Positions 17,959 through 25,960 of a DNA stretch of 64,000 nucleotides are shown here, piece by piece. The DNA is from Phycisphaerales bacterium (GTDB taxonomy: Bacteria; Planctomycetota; Phycisphaerae; Phycisphaerales; SM1A02). The stretch's first letter is position 1. The number at the start of each line of letters is the position of its first letter. Under the pieces are notes generated by a model. That model was not told the origin of the DNA, searched no databases, and saw only the letters and a list, made by a program, of their open reading frames with translations. The translations under genes and the position numbers were made by a program. The stretch spans positions 62,001 to 126,000 of the forward strand of contig SIAD01000003.1 of the NCBI GenBank assembly GCA_009691915.1, read 5' to 3'.

Positions 17959-18800
17959 AACTTCACGCGTCGACCGCACCTCTTGCCGCAGCGTGGCTTC
18001 TCGCTTCGGCCTGCGCAGCGTCGGCGGCGACTATCGTCCTCACGACCGTAAAGGATGTCACGCTGATTCAGGATCCAGCAGGCGAGTTTGCCCTCGGCGC
18101 GGCGTACAACATTTACGCAGGGCGGGTCGGCGAAAACGCGGGAGGGACTTTGCGTCGGGGACTTATCCAGTTCGATTTCAGTGCGCTGAGCCCGGGGTCG
18201 GTGGTGACGAGCGTCCAGCTCAAGCTCAACATGAGTGCGACTCAGCCCGGGACCTACTCCGTCGGCCTCCACAGGGCGTTGTTGTCATGGGGCGAGGGGA
18301 CCTCGTTTGCATTTGGCGGCGGAGGTGCCGCGCCAACGGCTAACGATGCGACCTGGACCTACCGCTTCTATCCCGGGAGCCCGTGGCCAGTGCCCGGAGG
18401 TTCCTACTCGACCTCTGTCAGTGCGACCAAGAGCATCACCGCGGTCGGTTGGTACACCTGGGGATCGACCTTCCAGATGGTGGCCGATGTGCAACAGTGG
18501 GTCGACCAGCCATCAACGAATATGGGGTGGGCGGTGATCGGCAATGAAGTCACCCTTCAGGCCGTCAAGCGGTTTGACGCGCGCGAGTCTGGCCCGACCA
18601 CCCAGCCACAGTTGATCGTGACCTACACGCCGCCGCCCTCGAATCCGGCCGATGTCAACGGCGATGGCGCCGTGAATGCATCGGATCTCACACTGATTCT
18701 CGGCGCCTGGGGAACGGCACACGCCGCCAGCGACATCGACAACGATGGCATCGTGGGAGGCACCGATCTAACCCAGCTCTTTTCGGCTTGGGGAAGCTAG
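17955..18800 (+). CDS. DNRLRE-type secreted protein with dockerin-like tag
   Basis: 281 residues. The ATG at 17955 overlaps the metallopeptidase stop (ATGA). A signal peptide (cleavage near CAASAAT) precedes a beta-rich domain typical of the DNRLRE family: GRVGENAGGTLRRGLIQFDF, VTSVQLKLNMS, then VADVQQWVDQPSTNMGWAVI. Such domains occur in extracellular surface proteins of planctomycetes and archaea; the ligand is unknown. The C-terminus repeats the tag DVNGDGAVNASDLTLILGAWG and DIDNDGIVGGTDLT. It is the third consecutive gene with this tag, suggesting a shared export or surface-display route. Confidence 0.8.
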   Translation: MKLHASTAPLAAAWLLASACAASAATIVLTTVKDVTLIQDPAGEFALGAAYNIYAGRVGENAGGTLRRGLIQFDFSALSPGSVVTSVQLKLNMSATQPGTYSVGLHRALLSWGEGTSFAFGGGGAAPTANDATWTYRFYPGSPWPVPGGSYSTSVSATKSITAVGWYTWGSTFQMVADVQQWVDQPSTNMGWAVIGNEVTLQAVKRFDARESGPTTQPQLIVTYTPPPSNPADVNGDGAVNASDLTLILGAWGTAHAASDIDNDGIVGGTDLTQLFSAWGS

Positions 18801-18813
18801 ATAGCATTCCGTC

Positions 18814-19587
18814 GTGGACGGGACCACTGCGCTGATCGAAGCAACCGGGCTTCGGAAAAGTTTCGGGAGTCTTGAGGCAGTTCGGGGGATTGACATTCGC
18901 GTAGAGCGCGGACAGGTCGTCGGGTTCCTCGGTCCAAATGGCGCGGGAAAGTCGACATCCATGCGGATGCTCTCCGGGTACATCGAGCCGGACGCGGGCT
19001 CGATCAGGATCGCGGGGATCGATCTGGCGGCGGAGCCTCTGCGCGCCAAGCGAAATCTCGGATATCTCGCGGAGGGTGCGCCGGCGTACGGGGACATGCG
19101 GGTCGAGGACTTTCTAGTCTTCGTCGCGCGGACGCGCGGCTACCGAGGGACTGAGATCCGTCAGCGTGTCGATCACGCGATTGCAAGGGTTCACCTCGAG
19201 CCATGCCGCGGACAGCGAATCGAGACGCTCTCAAAGGGCTACAAACGGCGGACGGGGATCGCCCAGGCGCTCCTGCACGACCCACCAGTTCTCATCCTTG
19301 ACGAGCCCACCGACGGGCTCGACCCCAACCAGAAGTTTGAGGTCCGGCAGTTGGTGCGCGAGCTCGGCAAGACGCGCGCCATCGTGCTGTCGACCCACAT
19401 TCTCGAAGAGGTTGAGGCGGTCTGCACTCGCGCCATCATCATCGACAAGGGAACAACGGTCTTTGATGGGACGCCGAAGGAGCTCGAGGCGCGGGCGCCC
19501 GCGAGCGTCATCAGCAACCGCCTCGATCATGTCTTCCGTGAGCTGACCGCGAGGCGGCCGGGCGCATCAGTTCGGGGGAAGGCGTGA
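18814..19587 (+). CDS. ABC transporter ATP-binding protein, GldA-like
   Basis: 257-residue cytoplasmic ATPase. Walker A GPNGAGKST, Q-loop region GYLAEGAPAYGDMRV, signature LSKGYKRR (the GldA-type variant of LSGGQ), Walker B VLILDEPTDGLDP and the switch His in LSTHILEE are all present. It starts with GTG at 18814, 13 bp after the DNRLRE gene, and its stop overlaps the start of the membrane partner (TGATG). Together they form an importer/exporter of the ABC-2 Gld type, named for gliding in Bacteroidetes; in planctomycetes the substrate is unknown. Confidence 0.92.
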   Translation: MDGTTALIEATGLRKSFGSLEAVRGIDIRVERGQVVGFLGPNGAGKSTSMRMLSGYIEPDAGSIRIAGIDLAAEPLRAKRNLGYLAEGAPAYGDMRVEDFLVFVARTRGYRGTEIRQRVDHAIARVHLEPCRGQRIETLSKGYKRRTGIAQALLHDPPVLILDEPTDGLDPNQKFEVRQLVRELGKTRAIVLSTHILEEVEAVCTRAIIIDKGTTVFDGTPKELEARAPASVISNRLDHVFRELTARRPGASVRGKA

Positions 19588-22223
19588 TGACTCCATCTGA
19601 GCAGCCGCCGCCGACACCCTCGGCCCTCGCGCGAACGATGAGCGTCGCCCGCCGGGAACTCGCCGGATACTTCGCCACGCCGCTCGCCGCGGTGTTCCTT
19701 GTGACCTTTGTCGCTCTCGCGGCACTCCTTGCGTTCCAGGCGGGCGGACTGTTCACGCGTGGTACCGCAGACCTCCGAGCACTATTCCAGTGGCAGCCCT
19801 GGCTCGGGTTGTTCTTCATGCCCGCGCTTGGAATGCGCCTGTGGGCCGACGAACGCCGCAGCGGATCGCTGGAACTTCTCATGACGCTTCCCCTTTCCCC
19901 GCGCGACATGGTCCTTGGAAAGTTTCTCGCCGCGTGGGCATTTGCGTGCGTCTCGCTCCTCTTGACCGTGCCGCTGTGGATCACTATTGCGTGGCTGGGT
20001 GCCCCCGACCAAGGGGTGATCGTCGCCGGATACATCGCGTCGGCACTTCTCTTCGCCTCGCTGCTCTCGGTGTGCGCCTGTCTGAGTGCCTGCACACGCA
20101 ATGCGGTTGTCGCGTTCGTGCTCGGGGTCACGGCATGTTTCGTCCTTCTGTTGAGCGGCTATCCGCTAGTCCTCGACTTCTTTGCTGGATGGGCGCCGCG
20201 AACTCTGATCGAGGCGGTCGCCTCCATGAGCGCGCTTGTCCATTTCGAGGCACTCACGCGCGGAGTACTCGATGTCCGGGACCTGCTGTATCCGCTCTCG
20301 GTCGTGGTCGGAGGGCTCATGATCAATGCCATCCTGCTGCGCGGTCCGGATAGGGCGGTGGGCACGCGCTGGTGGTCGAGCGGGCGCCGCTTGATCGCGC
20401 TCATTGTCGCGGGGGTCGTCCTCTTCAACGCCGCAGCCGGGTATGGACTTGTGGGGTGGCGGATCGACCTCACTCACGAGGGGCTCTACACATTCTCTCC
20501 AGGAACTAGGGCAATCCTCGCGTCGCTGCGGGAGCCGGTCAGGCTCGACTACTACTGCTCGTCAGAAGCGCTCGCGGATGTTCCCGAGATGCGCGCGCAC
20601 GCGCAGCGTGTGCAGGAGTACCTCGACGAGCTCGTCACGCTGTCCGACGGGTCACTGGAACTTCGCGTCATCCATCCGAAGTCCTTCAGTGGATCGGAGG
20701 ATGATGCGCGCGCGGCGGGGCTGATTGTCCACCAGCTGAATGCGGCGGGAGCAACGGCGATCCTTGGACTCGTTGCCGCGGGTCCGACCGGACAGACGAA
20801 GTCCATACCGCTATTCACCCCCGAGAGAGACGCGTTTCTCGAGTATGAGATCACAAGAGCGATCGCCACGGTCGGGCGGACGCGCAAGCCGACAGTCGGA
20901 CTGCTCTCGTGTATGCCGCTCGAGCCACAGCGGCAAACGATGGATGGCTCGCTCGCTCCGCCGTCGCGCGCGCCGCTCGTCGTCGAGCAGATGCGCGAGC
21001 TCTTCAATCTGGTGGAGATTCCGCCGGATGCGGACGCGCTCCCGGACGGGATCGAAGCACTGGCGGTCGTGCAACCACGCACACTTTCGGAGGGGATGCT
21101 CCGGTCGATCGACGCCTGGGCGGTTGCGGGGAAGCCGCTCGTCGTGCTGGCAGACCCGTTTGCAGAGAGCGACACTCATCCCGACTCGCGCGCCATGGGG
21201 ACGAAGGTGCCCGCGACGACCTACGACTTCCCGCTCCTTGCCGCGTGGGGTATCGACATTCCCCGAGATTTCGCGGTCGGCGACATCAACTACACAACGC
21301 GCATCCAGACGGCCGGGCCAAGCGGAGCGATGCGCGAACTGAACTATGTCGCCTGGCTCAGTCTCACGCGCAATGCGCTCAGTCAGCAGGATCCGCTGAT
21401 GGGCGGATTCGAGGCAATCAATCTCAAGAGCGTCGGCGAGATCAGGCGTCGCATGGACGCACCGGCAGAGGTCTGCCCGACGATTGAACCACTGATCGTG
21501 TCAAGCGATGGCTCTCAGCTCATTCAGACGATCAAGCTCGGCTACTTCGGCGACGCCGAGCAGCTTCTGCGCGATTGCAAGCCCGATGGCATCGTGCGAA
21601 CCTTTGCCGCGCGCATCAAGGGGCCGATCAAGAGCGCGTTCACAGAGAAGATTGGAATCGGTGACATCGTGGTTATCGCCGATGTAGACCTCCTCTGGGA
21701 CGACACTTGGGTCAGCACGAATCCTCAGACGGGACAACACACGGCGATTGCCGACAACGGGCCGCTCATCATCGGCCTCTTGGAGCGCATGGCAGGCGAC
21801 CCCGCCGTCGCGTCACTGCGCTCGCGGGGTGGTTTCCGACGGCCCTTCGAGAGAGTGGAGGAACTGCGCAAGGCGGCGGAGACTCGGTACATCGCCCGCG
21901 AGAAGGATCTTCAGTGGGAAGTCCGCACTGCCGAGGTCAATATCGCGCAGCTCCAGAGTCAGGCAGGCGGGACCGAATCAGGAAAGCTGCTCCTCTCCGA
22001 AGACCAGAAGGCAGAGCTTGCACGCCTGCAGCAGACGGTGAACGAGTACCGCAAGGAACTTAGGAGCGTGCAGTTCGGGCTTCGCGAGGATGTCGAGACC
22101 CTCGGTCAGCGACTTCTCTTCCTGAATGTCGTCGTGTGGCCCGCGATCGTCGCCGTCGGTGCCGGTCTCTGGTGCTGGCGCGCCTCGCGCCGCGTCGATC
22201 ACATACGACCTGAGGAGCGGTAG
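19587..22223 (+). CDS. fused GldF-type permease and GldG-type substrate-binding protein
   Basis: 878 residues; ATG 19587 follows the GTGATGA junction (GTG 19584 also possible). Residues 1-260 are an ABC-2 permease with six helices (ARRELAGYFATPLAAVFLVT, GSLELLMTLPLSPRDMVLGK). A further helix then leads to the GldG/auxiliary region (IDLTHEGLYTFSPGTRAIL, then LRVIHPKSFSGSEDDARAAG), which should lie outside the membrane. Residues 750-840 are a coiled coil and the last helix (VVWPAIVAVGAGLWCW) re-enters the membrane. In Bacteroidetes GldF and GldG are separate proteins; here they are one chain paired with the adjacent ATPase. Confidence 0.88.
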   Translation: MTPSEQPPPTPSALARTMSVARRELAGYFATPLAAVFLVTFVALAALLAFQAGGLFTRGTADLRALFQWQPWLGLFFMPALGMRLWADERRSGSLELLMTLPLSPRDMVLGKFLAAWAFACVSLLLTVPLWITIAWLGAPDQGVIVAGYIASALLFASLLSVCACLSACTRNAVVAFVLGVTACFVLLLSGYPLVLDFFAGWAPRTLIEAVASMSALVHFEALTRGVLDVRDLLYPLSVVVGGLMINAILLRGPDRAVGTRWWSSGRRLIALIVAGVVLFNAAAGYGLVGWRIDLTHEGLYTFSPGTRAILASLREPVRLDYYCSSEALADVPEMRAHAQRVQEYLDELVTLSDGSLELRVIHPKSFSGSEDDARAAGLIVHQLNAAGATAILGLVAAGPTGQTKSIPLFTPERDAFLEYEITRAIATVGRTRKPTVGLLSCMPLEPQRQTMDGSLAPPSRAPLVVEQMRELFNLVEIPPDADALPDGIEALAVVQPRTLSEGMLRSIDAWAVAGKPLVVLADPFAESDTHPDSRAMGTKVPATTYDFPLLAAWGIDIPRDFAVGDINYTTRIQTAGPSGAMRELNYVAWLSLTRNALSQQDPLMGGFEAINLKSVGEIRRRMDAPAEVCPTIEPLIVSSDGSQLIQTIKLGYFGDAEQLLRDCKPDGIVRTFAARIKGPIKSAFTEKIGIGDIVVIADVDLLWDDTWVSTNPQTGQHTAIADNGPLIIGLLERMAGDPAVASLRSRGGFRRPFERVEELRKAAETRYIAREKDLQWEVRTAEVNIAQLQSQAGGTESGKLLLSEDQKAELARLQQTVNEYRKELRSVQFGLREDVETLGQRLLFLNVVVWPAIVAVGAGLWCWRASRRVDHIRPEER

Positions 22224-22305
22224 CCGGATGGCGCGTCTATCATCCAGCCTTCAGAGAAGTCACCAGTTACTGGATTCGCCTCAGACCACACCTAAAGGAG
22301 TCGCT

Positions 22306-22479
22306 ATGAGTACTGACAACGCATCGTGCAAGACCTCGGGAAGCTGCTGCAAGAGCCGCTTCTGTCTCATCCTCTTCAAGCTGATCATCGCGGGGCTGCT
22401 GACCTGCATCGCCACCAGCCTGTGGCAGATCGAGAAAGCGGTGGTGCGCATTGCGCCAGTGGCTGCGGCGAAGCCATAG
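22306..22479 (+). CDS. small Cys-rich single-helix membrane peptide
   Basis: 57 residues with a strong ribosome site (aaaggag at 22294-22300, five bases before the ATG). The N-terminus carries Cys residues at KTSGSCCKSRFC, followed by one hydrophobic helix LILFKLIIAGLLTCIATSLW and a short tail. No family recognised. It stands alone between gldFG and the tRNA. The clear Shine-Dalgarno, unusual in this window where most genes are coupled by overlaps, suggests it is well translated. Confidence 0.65.
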   Translation: MSTDNASCKTSGSCCKSRFCLILFKLIIAGLLTCIATSLWQIEKAVVRIAPVAAAKP

Positions 22480-22530
22480 TGCCACGGACCGGAGTCAGAC
22501 CGCGCCGAGCCAGGCCCAAGAGCTAGCCCA

Positions 22531-22566
22531 CAAAAACGCCAGCCGCCTCTCGGAGGAGGCGGCTGG
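22531..22566 (-). terminator. Rho-independent terminator of tRNA-Cys
   Basis: Perfect 11-bp stem (22539-22549 with 22556-22566) and a six-base loop. On the minus strand it is followed by a five-T run (aaaaa at 22532-22536 on the plus strand). It lies directly downstream of tRNA-Cys. The hairpin could also stop transcription leaving the small peptide gene on the plus strand, but lacks T residues on that side. Confidence 0.8.
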
Positions 22567-22570
22567 AGTA

Positions 22571-22644
22571 AGGCCGAGGTGGGATTTGAACCCACGAATA
22601 ACGGATTTGCAATCCGTCCCCTTAGGCCACTTGGGTACTCGGCC
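22571..22644 (-). tRNA. tRNA-Cys (GCA)
   Basis: Cloverleaf read on the minus strand. Acceptor stem is GGCCGAG paired with CTCGGCC. The anticodon arm ACGGA-TTGCAAA-TCCGT has anticodon GCA, and the T-arm is GTGGG-TTCAAAT-CCCAC. The discriminator base is U, as expected for tRNA-Cys. CCA is not encoded (the next bases are TAC), so a CCA-adding enzyme is needed. A strong terminator follows at 22531-22566. Confidence 0.97.
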
Positions 22645-22734
22645 GAGGGAGCGGTATGGTGGCGTGAAGATCGTCCTGCGTCAAACGGAGATTCGTGTCT
22701 TCCCGGTGCGCCTTCTGGCTTAGACTCGCCCCCT

Positions 22735-23031
22735 ATGACCCAATCCACGCAGAGCGCGCCATCGACCACCATCGCCCCCAGTCCGCTGCGAGCGGGACCG
22801 ATGGGACCGTGGGCCGTCGTCCTGCACAACGACGAGACCAACACATTTGACTTCGTGATCCGCTGCCTCCGCGAGATCGCTCGGCTTGAGCTCACAGATG
22901 CGGTCGCCAAGACCAAAGAGATTCATCACGATGGTGCCTCGCGTGTGACCTGCACCCACCGCGAGCACGCCGAGCTCATCTGCGAGCGACTGTGCACACG
23001 GGGTCTCACGGCGACGATCGAACCGGCGTGA
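22735..23031 (+). CDS. clpS: ATP-dependent Clp protease adaptor ClpS
   Basis: 98 residues. ClpS docks on ClpA/ClpC and delivers N-degron substrates. The hallmark VVLHNDETNTFDFVIRCL (NDxxxTxxFV) lies near residues 32-48, and the C-terminal half (ASRVTCTHREHAELICERL) matches the family's last strand and helix. The N-terminal about 25 residues are disordered as usual. No clpA or clpC is adjacent. Its stop overlaps the GTG start of the next gene (23028-23031). Confidence 0.9.
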   Translation: MTQSTQSAPSTTIAPSPLRAGPMGPWAVVLHNDETNTFDFVIRCLREIARLELTDAVAKTKEIHHDGASRVTCTHREHAELICERLCTRGLTATIEPA

Positions 23032-24083
23032 CCTTCGCCGTGCCCGCGGCCTTCACAACTCTCATTCAGATAGCGCTGACCGCGGCCTTCGCCCAGAGCG
23101 TGCCGCAGGCTGAGCCTCCCGCGGCGCAGGGAAGTGCGGCGGTGACTCCAGCCCAGGAGGCTGCGGAGATACTCGCGTCCGGCCGATTCGCCGCGCCTCT
23201 CATCCCTGAGGGCGGCCATTTTCGGCGTGCGCAGGGACGACTCGGTCGGGACGAGTTTCTCGGGGTGTGGACCTTTGATCTCTCTGATCGCGTCAACGGT
23301 GCGGCCAATCGGTCGATCATCCTTCTTCCATCGCAGGCGCTCGATGACATGGTGAGCACGCACCAGGAACGCGCGGCGCAAGGCGCGGAGTCGCCCACGT
23401 TCGAACTCTCCGGCGCGATCTTTGTGTTCAGAGGAGCCAATTTTCTCCTGCCGTCGTTCGCAAACCCAGTTTCGCACTCGACGGCGTCGCCGCCGCTTGC
23501 ACCGACTCAAGCCCCGGCTCCAGCCCCAGGCTCGGAGAGTGCAACCAGCCTTGCGCCGCCGAGCGCGGCGGCACCACTGCAGGCGGCGGAGTCGACTGCA
23601 CCTATCGATCCCGAGACCTTTGCAGCGGAACTCGAGCGCCGGCTTCAGTCGCGCATCGAGAGTGTCCCGACGAGCGCAGCACCGGTCGTGGATGAGGCGT
23701 CCGCGCCACCGAACCCCGATCCACCGGCCGCCTCGATGCCGATGATCGAGCCCGTCCCGATCGTCGTCGTCGGACAACCGCACCTCGATAGGGCGGCCGA
23801 GCTCCTCCCCCCGATGCGCATCCAAAGCCGTCGAGGCACGGTCACTCGTGATCCGATCACCGGGACCTGGCGGTTCATCTTCGCGTCTGGCCACCGCGAC
23901 GAGGGGGATGTCGCGATGGAACTCCTCCCCTGCACCACTCTCACTGCGCTTATCACCCAAGCGCGCTCGAGCACACGCACGCCGATTCTGCTCACCGGAG
24001 ATGTCGAAGTGTTCGAGGGGCGCAACTACCTGCGACCGATTCGCTTCAAGGCGCTTTCCGCGGGCAAGGGCATCGGCCCCTGA
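23028..24083 (+). CDS. hypothetical exported protein
   Basis: 351 residues, GTG start in a GTGA overlap with clpS, giving a signal peptide TFAVPAAFTTLIQIALTAAF cut near AQSVPQ. Two similar beta modules flank a long Pro/Ala-rich linker. The first (about 55-140) contains FRRAQGRLGRDEFLGVWTFD and SGAIFVFRGANFLLPS; the second (about 265-350) contains RIQSRRGTVTRDPITGTWRF and TGDVEVFEGRNYLRPI. The shared pattern RR/GR...GxWxF...GxxxxFxGxNYLxP suggests an internal duplication. No known family was recognised. Confidence 0.7.
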   Translation: MTFAVPAAFTTLIQIALTAAFAQSVPQAEPPAAQGSAAVTPAQEAAEILASGRFAAPLIPEGGHFRRAQGRLGRDEFLGVWTFDLSDRVNGAANRSIILLPSQALDDMVSTHQERAAQGAESPTFELSGAIFVFRGANFLLPSFANPVSHSTASPPLAPTQAPAPAPGSESATSLAPPSAAAPLQAAESTAPIDPETFAAELERRLQSRIESVPTSAAPVVDEASAPPNPDPPAASMPMIEPVPIVVVGQPHLDRAAELLPPMRIQSRRGTVTRDPITGTWRFIFASGHRDEGDVAMELLPCTTLTALITQARSSTRTPILLTGDVEVFEGRNYLRPIRFKALSAGKGIGP

Positions 24084-24146
24084 GTCTCCAAGGTCGTACG
24101 AGTCGCCTCTGGCAGCAACGCCCGGGGTTGCTATTCTCGCTTGCCT

Positions 24147-24629
24147 ATGGCCAAGAAAGAGACTTCCTATCCCACCGTCCACATCGAGACAACGCTCGGC
24201 GACTTTGACATCGAGCTCTGGAACGATGTCGCTCCCAAACATGCGGAGAACTTCCAGAAGCTCGCGCGCAAGGGTTTTTATGACGGGCTGAACTTTCACC
24301 GAATCATCAAGGACTTCGTGATCCAAGGAGGCTGCCCGGATGGCAACGGCACGGGCGGTCCCGGGTGGCAGGTCAAGGCCGAGTTCAACGATCGCAAGCA
24401 CGAGCCTGGCGTTCTGTCGATGGCTCGGTCCGCGCACCCCGATAGCGCGGGAAGCCAGTTCTTTGTCTGCCTGACTCGCGACCACTGCAAACACCTCGAT
24501 GGGCAGTACACGGCCTTTGGCCGAGTGACTTCGGGGATGGAGTCGGTCGAGAAGATCGCTGCGCTGGCGTGCGATCGTAATGGAATGCCTAAGGCTCCGC
24601 CCACGATGACCAAGGTCACCGCGAAGTAG
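24147..24629 (+). CDS. cytoplasmic cyclophilin-type peptidyl-prolyl isomerase
   Basis: 160-residue single-domain cyclophilin that catalyses cis-trans isomerisation of Xaa-Pro bonds. The active-site run FHRIIKDFVIQGG contains the catalytic Arg, and AGSQFFVCL and HLDGQYTAFGRV complete the pocket. No signal peptide, so it is cytoplasmic. Start at ATG 24147, directly before the charged MAKKETSYP. Convergent with a second, exported cyclophilin gene 15 bp downstream. Confidence 0.93.
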   Translation: MAKKETSYPTVHIETTLGDFDIELWNDVAPKHAENFQKLARKGFYDGLNFHRIIKDFVIQGGCPDGNGTGGPGWQVKAEFNDRKHEPGVLSMARSAHPDSAGSQFFVCLTRDHCKHLDGQYTAFGRVTSGMESVEKIAALACDRNGMPKAPPTMTKVTAK

Positions 24630-24644
24630 CAACTGTGTTCGAAC

Positions 24645-25886
24645 TCAGCGAGTTTCCGGGCTCGTTTGGCCCGCACGGTCCGTCGGCTTCACGCGATCCT
24701 GGCGTCGATCGATTCCCGGCATGCGCGCAGGGGCTTCGATGAGCCGGATCGTGAGGATGCGGGGGATCGTCACCGGTCGCCCCTCGGCGACATCCGCAAT
24801 CGGCGTCGCGGCGATCGAGTCGATCACTCGGTTGCCCAGGACGGCATAGCCGAACGCGCAGTACTGGCCGTCGAGCCTCGCGCATCCCTCTCGGCCAAGG
24901 GCGAAGAAGAACTGCGATCCCGCCGAGTGAGGCTCGTCCGCGCGTGCCATTGAAATGACTCCGTAGTCATGCGCCAGCGTGCTTGGCTCGAGCGCAAGCG
25001 CGTACCCAGGACCGCCGTTGCCAGTCTGGGTCGGGTCGCCGCCTTGAATCACGAATGGGTGTCCCTTGCGATCAACAGGAACGACCCGATGAAACCCACC
25101 GTTGTCGTAGAAACCTTCGCGGATCAGTGTGCGGAAGTTCCAAACAGTCGATGGCGCCTCATCTGGGGAGAGCGCGACGCGGATCTCGCCGTGGTCGGTG
25201 CGGATGAGCGCATCCATCTCCGTATAGGTCCTGTACCCCGACAGCACCGGCGGATCGCCGGCGATCCACTTCACACTCTCTTCCTTGATTCGTGGATCAG
25301 CGGCGTCGAGCATCTCGCTCCCCCAGCCGATGACTTTGGTGTACGGCGATGTGGTTCCAGAGCGCATGTCGCGCATGGTGCGAACCGGTGGCGGCTCGAG
25401 GATCGGCTGGACGACGATCGGGGGTCCCAGCGGCTTGTCGGCTTGGGCCAGCTGCACCCAGGCAGCCTTGGTCAATGTCGCAACCCCCGGTAGTGCAGCC
25501 CGCAGATCGACGCGACCCGACTCGATTGTCGCGAGCGAGAGCACTTCCCCACAGGCGTCGAGCAGAAAGAGCGCGAGAGGGCCGTGCGCGTCCCGGATCC
25601 GCACGACGATTTCCACTGGGCCCTCGGGCTTTGAGTATGGACGAACCGGCCGCGCCGATGGAGCTGACGAGGCGCGGTCGCCTGCAGGATCAGAGGTCTC
25701 CTCGCGGAATCTCCGCAGTCGCTCGTTCACCGCCGCGGCCTCAGCCGCTGTCGTCGCAGTAGCCGCAGTCGCTGGTCGCGCTCGCGTCGAGTCCTGGGCG
25801 AACGACGGGGAGAGCGACGACGAGACCACCGCTGCGGCAAGTGCCGCACACCGCGTCAAGGTGCTCGTGGGTCGAAGTCGATTCAT
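24645..25886 (-). CDS. exported cyclophilin-type peptidyl-prolyl isomerase
   Basis: 413 residues. Signal peptide MNRLRPTSTLTRCAALAAAV with cleavage near SFAQD, then an Ala/Thr-rich spacer and an N-terminal domain of about 170 residues of unknown fold (VEIVVRIRDAHGPLALFLLD). The C-terminal half is a cyclophilin: GGFHRVVPVDRKGHPFVIQG with a short insertion between FHR and FVIQGG, AGSQFFFAL and RLDGQYCAFG. It probably folds periplasmic proteins. The C-terminal tail is Arg-rich and likely disordered. Divergent from gatB. Confidence 0.88.
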   Translation of the reverse strand: MNRLRPTSTLTRCAALAAAVVSSSLSPSFAQDSTRARPATAATATTAAEAAAVNERLRRFREETSDPAGDRASSAPSARPVRPYSKPEGPVEIVVRIRDAHGPLALFLLDACGEVLSLATIESGRVDLRAALPGVATLTKAAWVQLAQADKPLGPPIVVQPILEPPPVRTMRDMRSGTTSPYTKVIGWGSEMLDAADPRIKEESVKWIAGDPPVLSGYRTYTEMDALIRTDHGEIRVALSPDEAPSTVWNFRTLIREGFYDNGGFHRVVPVDRKGHPFVIQGGDPTQTGNGGPGYALALEPSTLAHDYGVISMARADEPHSAGSQFFFALGREGCARLDGQYCAFGYAVLGNRVIDSIAATPIADVAEGRPVTIPRILTIRLIEAPARMPGIDRRQDRVKPTDRAGQTSPETR

Positions 25887-25960
25887 GAACGGCGAGAGTT
25901 CACGCTATCACACAAGCGCACGGCTCCGGTCGCGCAGGGGTCGAGTCGTATCATCTCTGA

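Noticed and set aside
22926-24632. 568-codon minus-strand open frame opposite clpS to cyclophilin
   Set aside because: Crosses three well-supported plus-strand genes and gives no recognisable domain.
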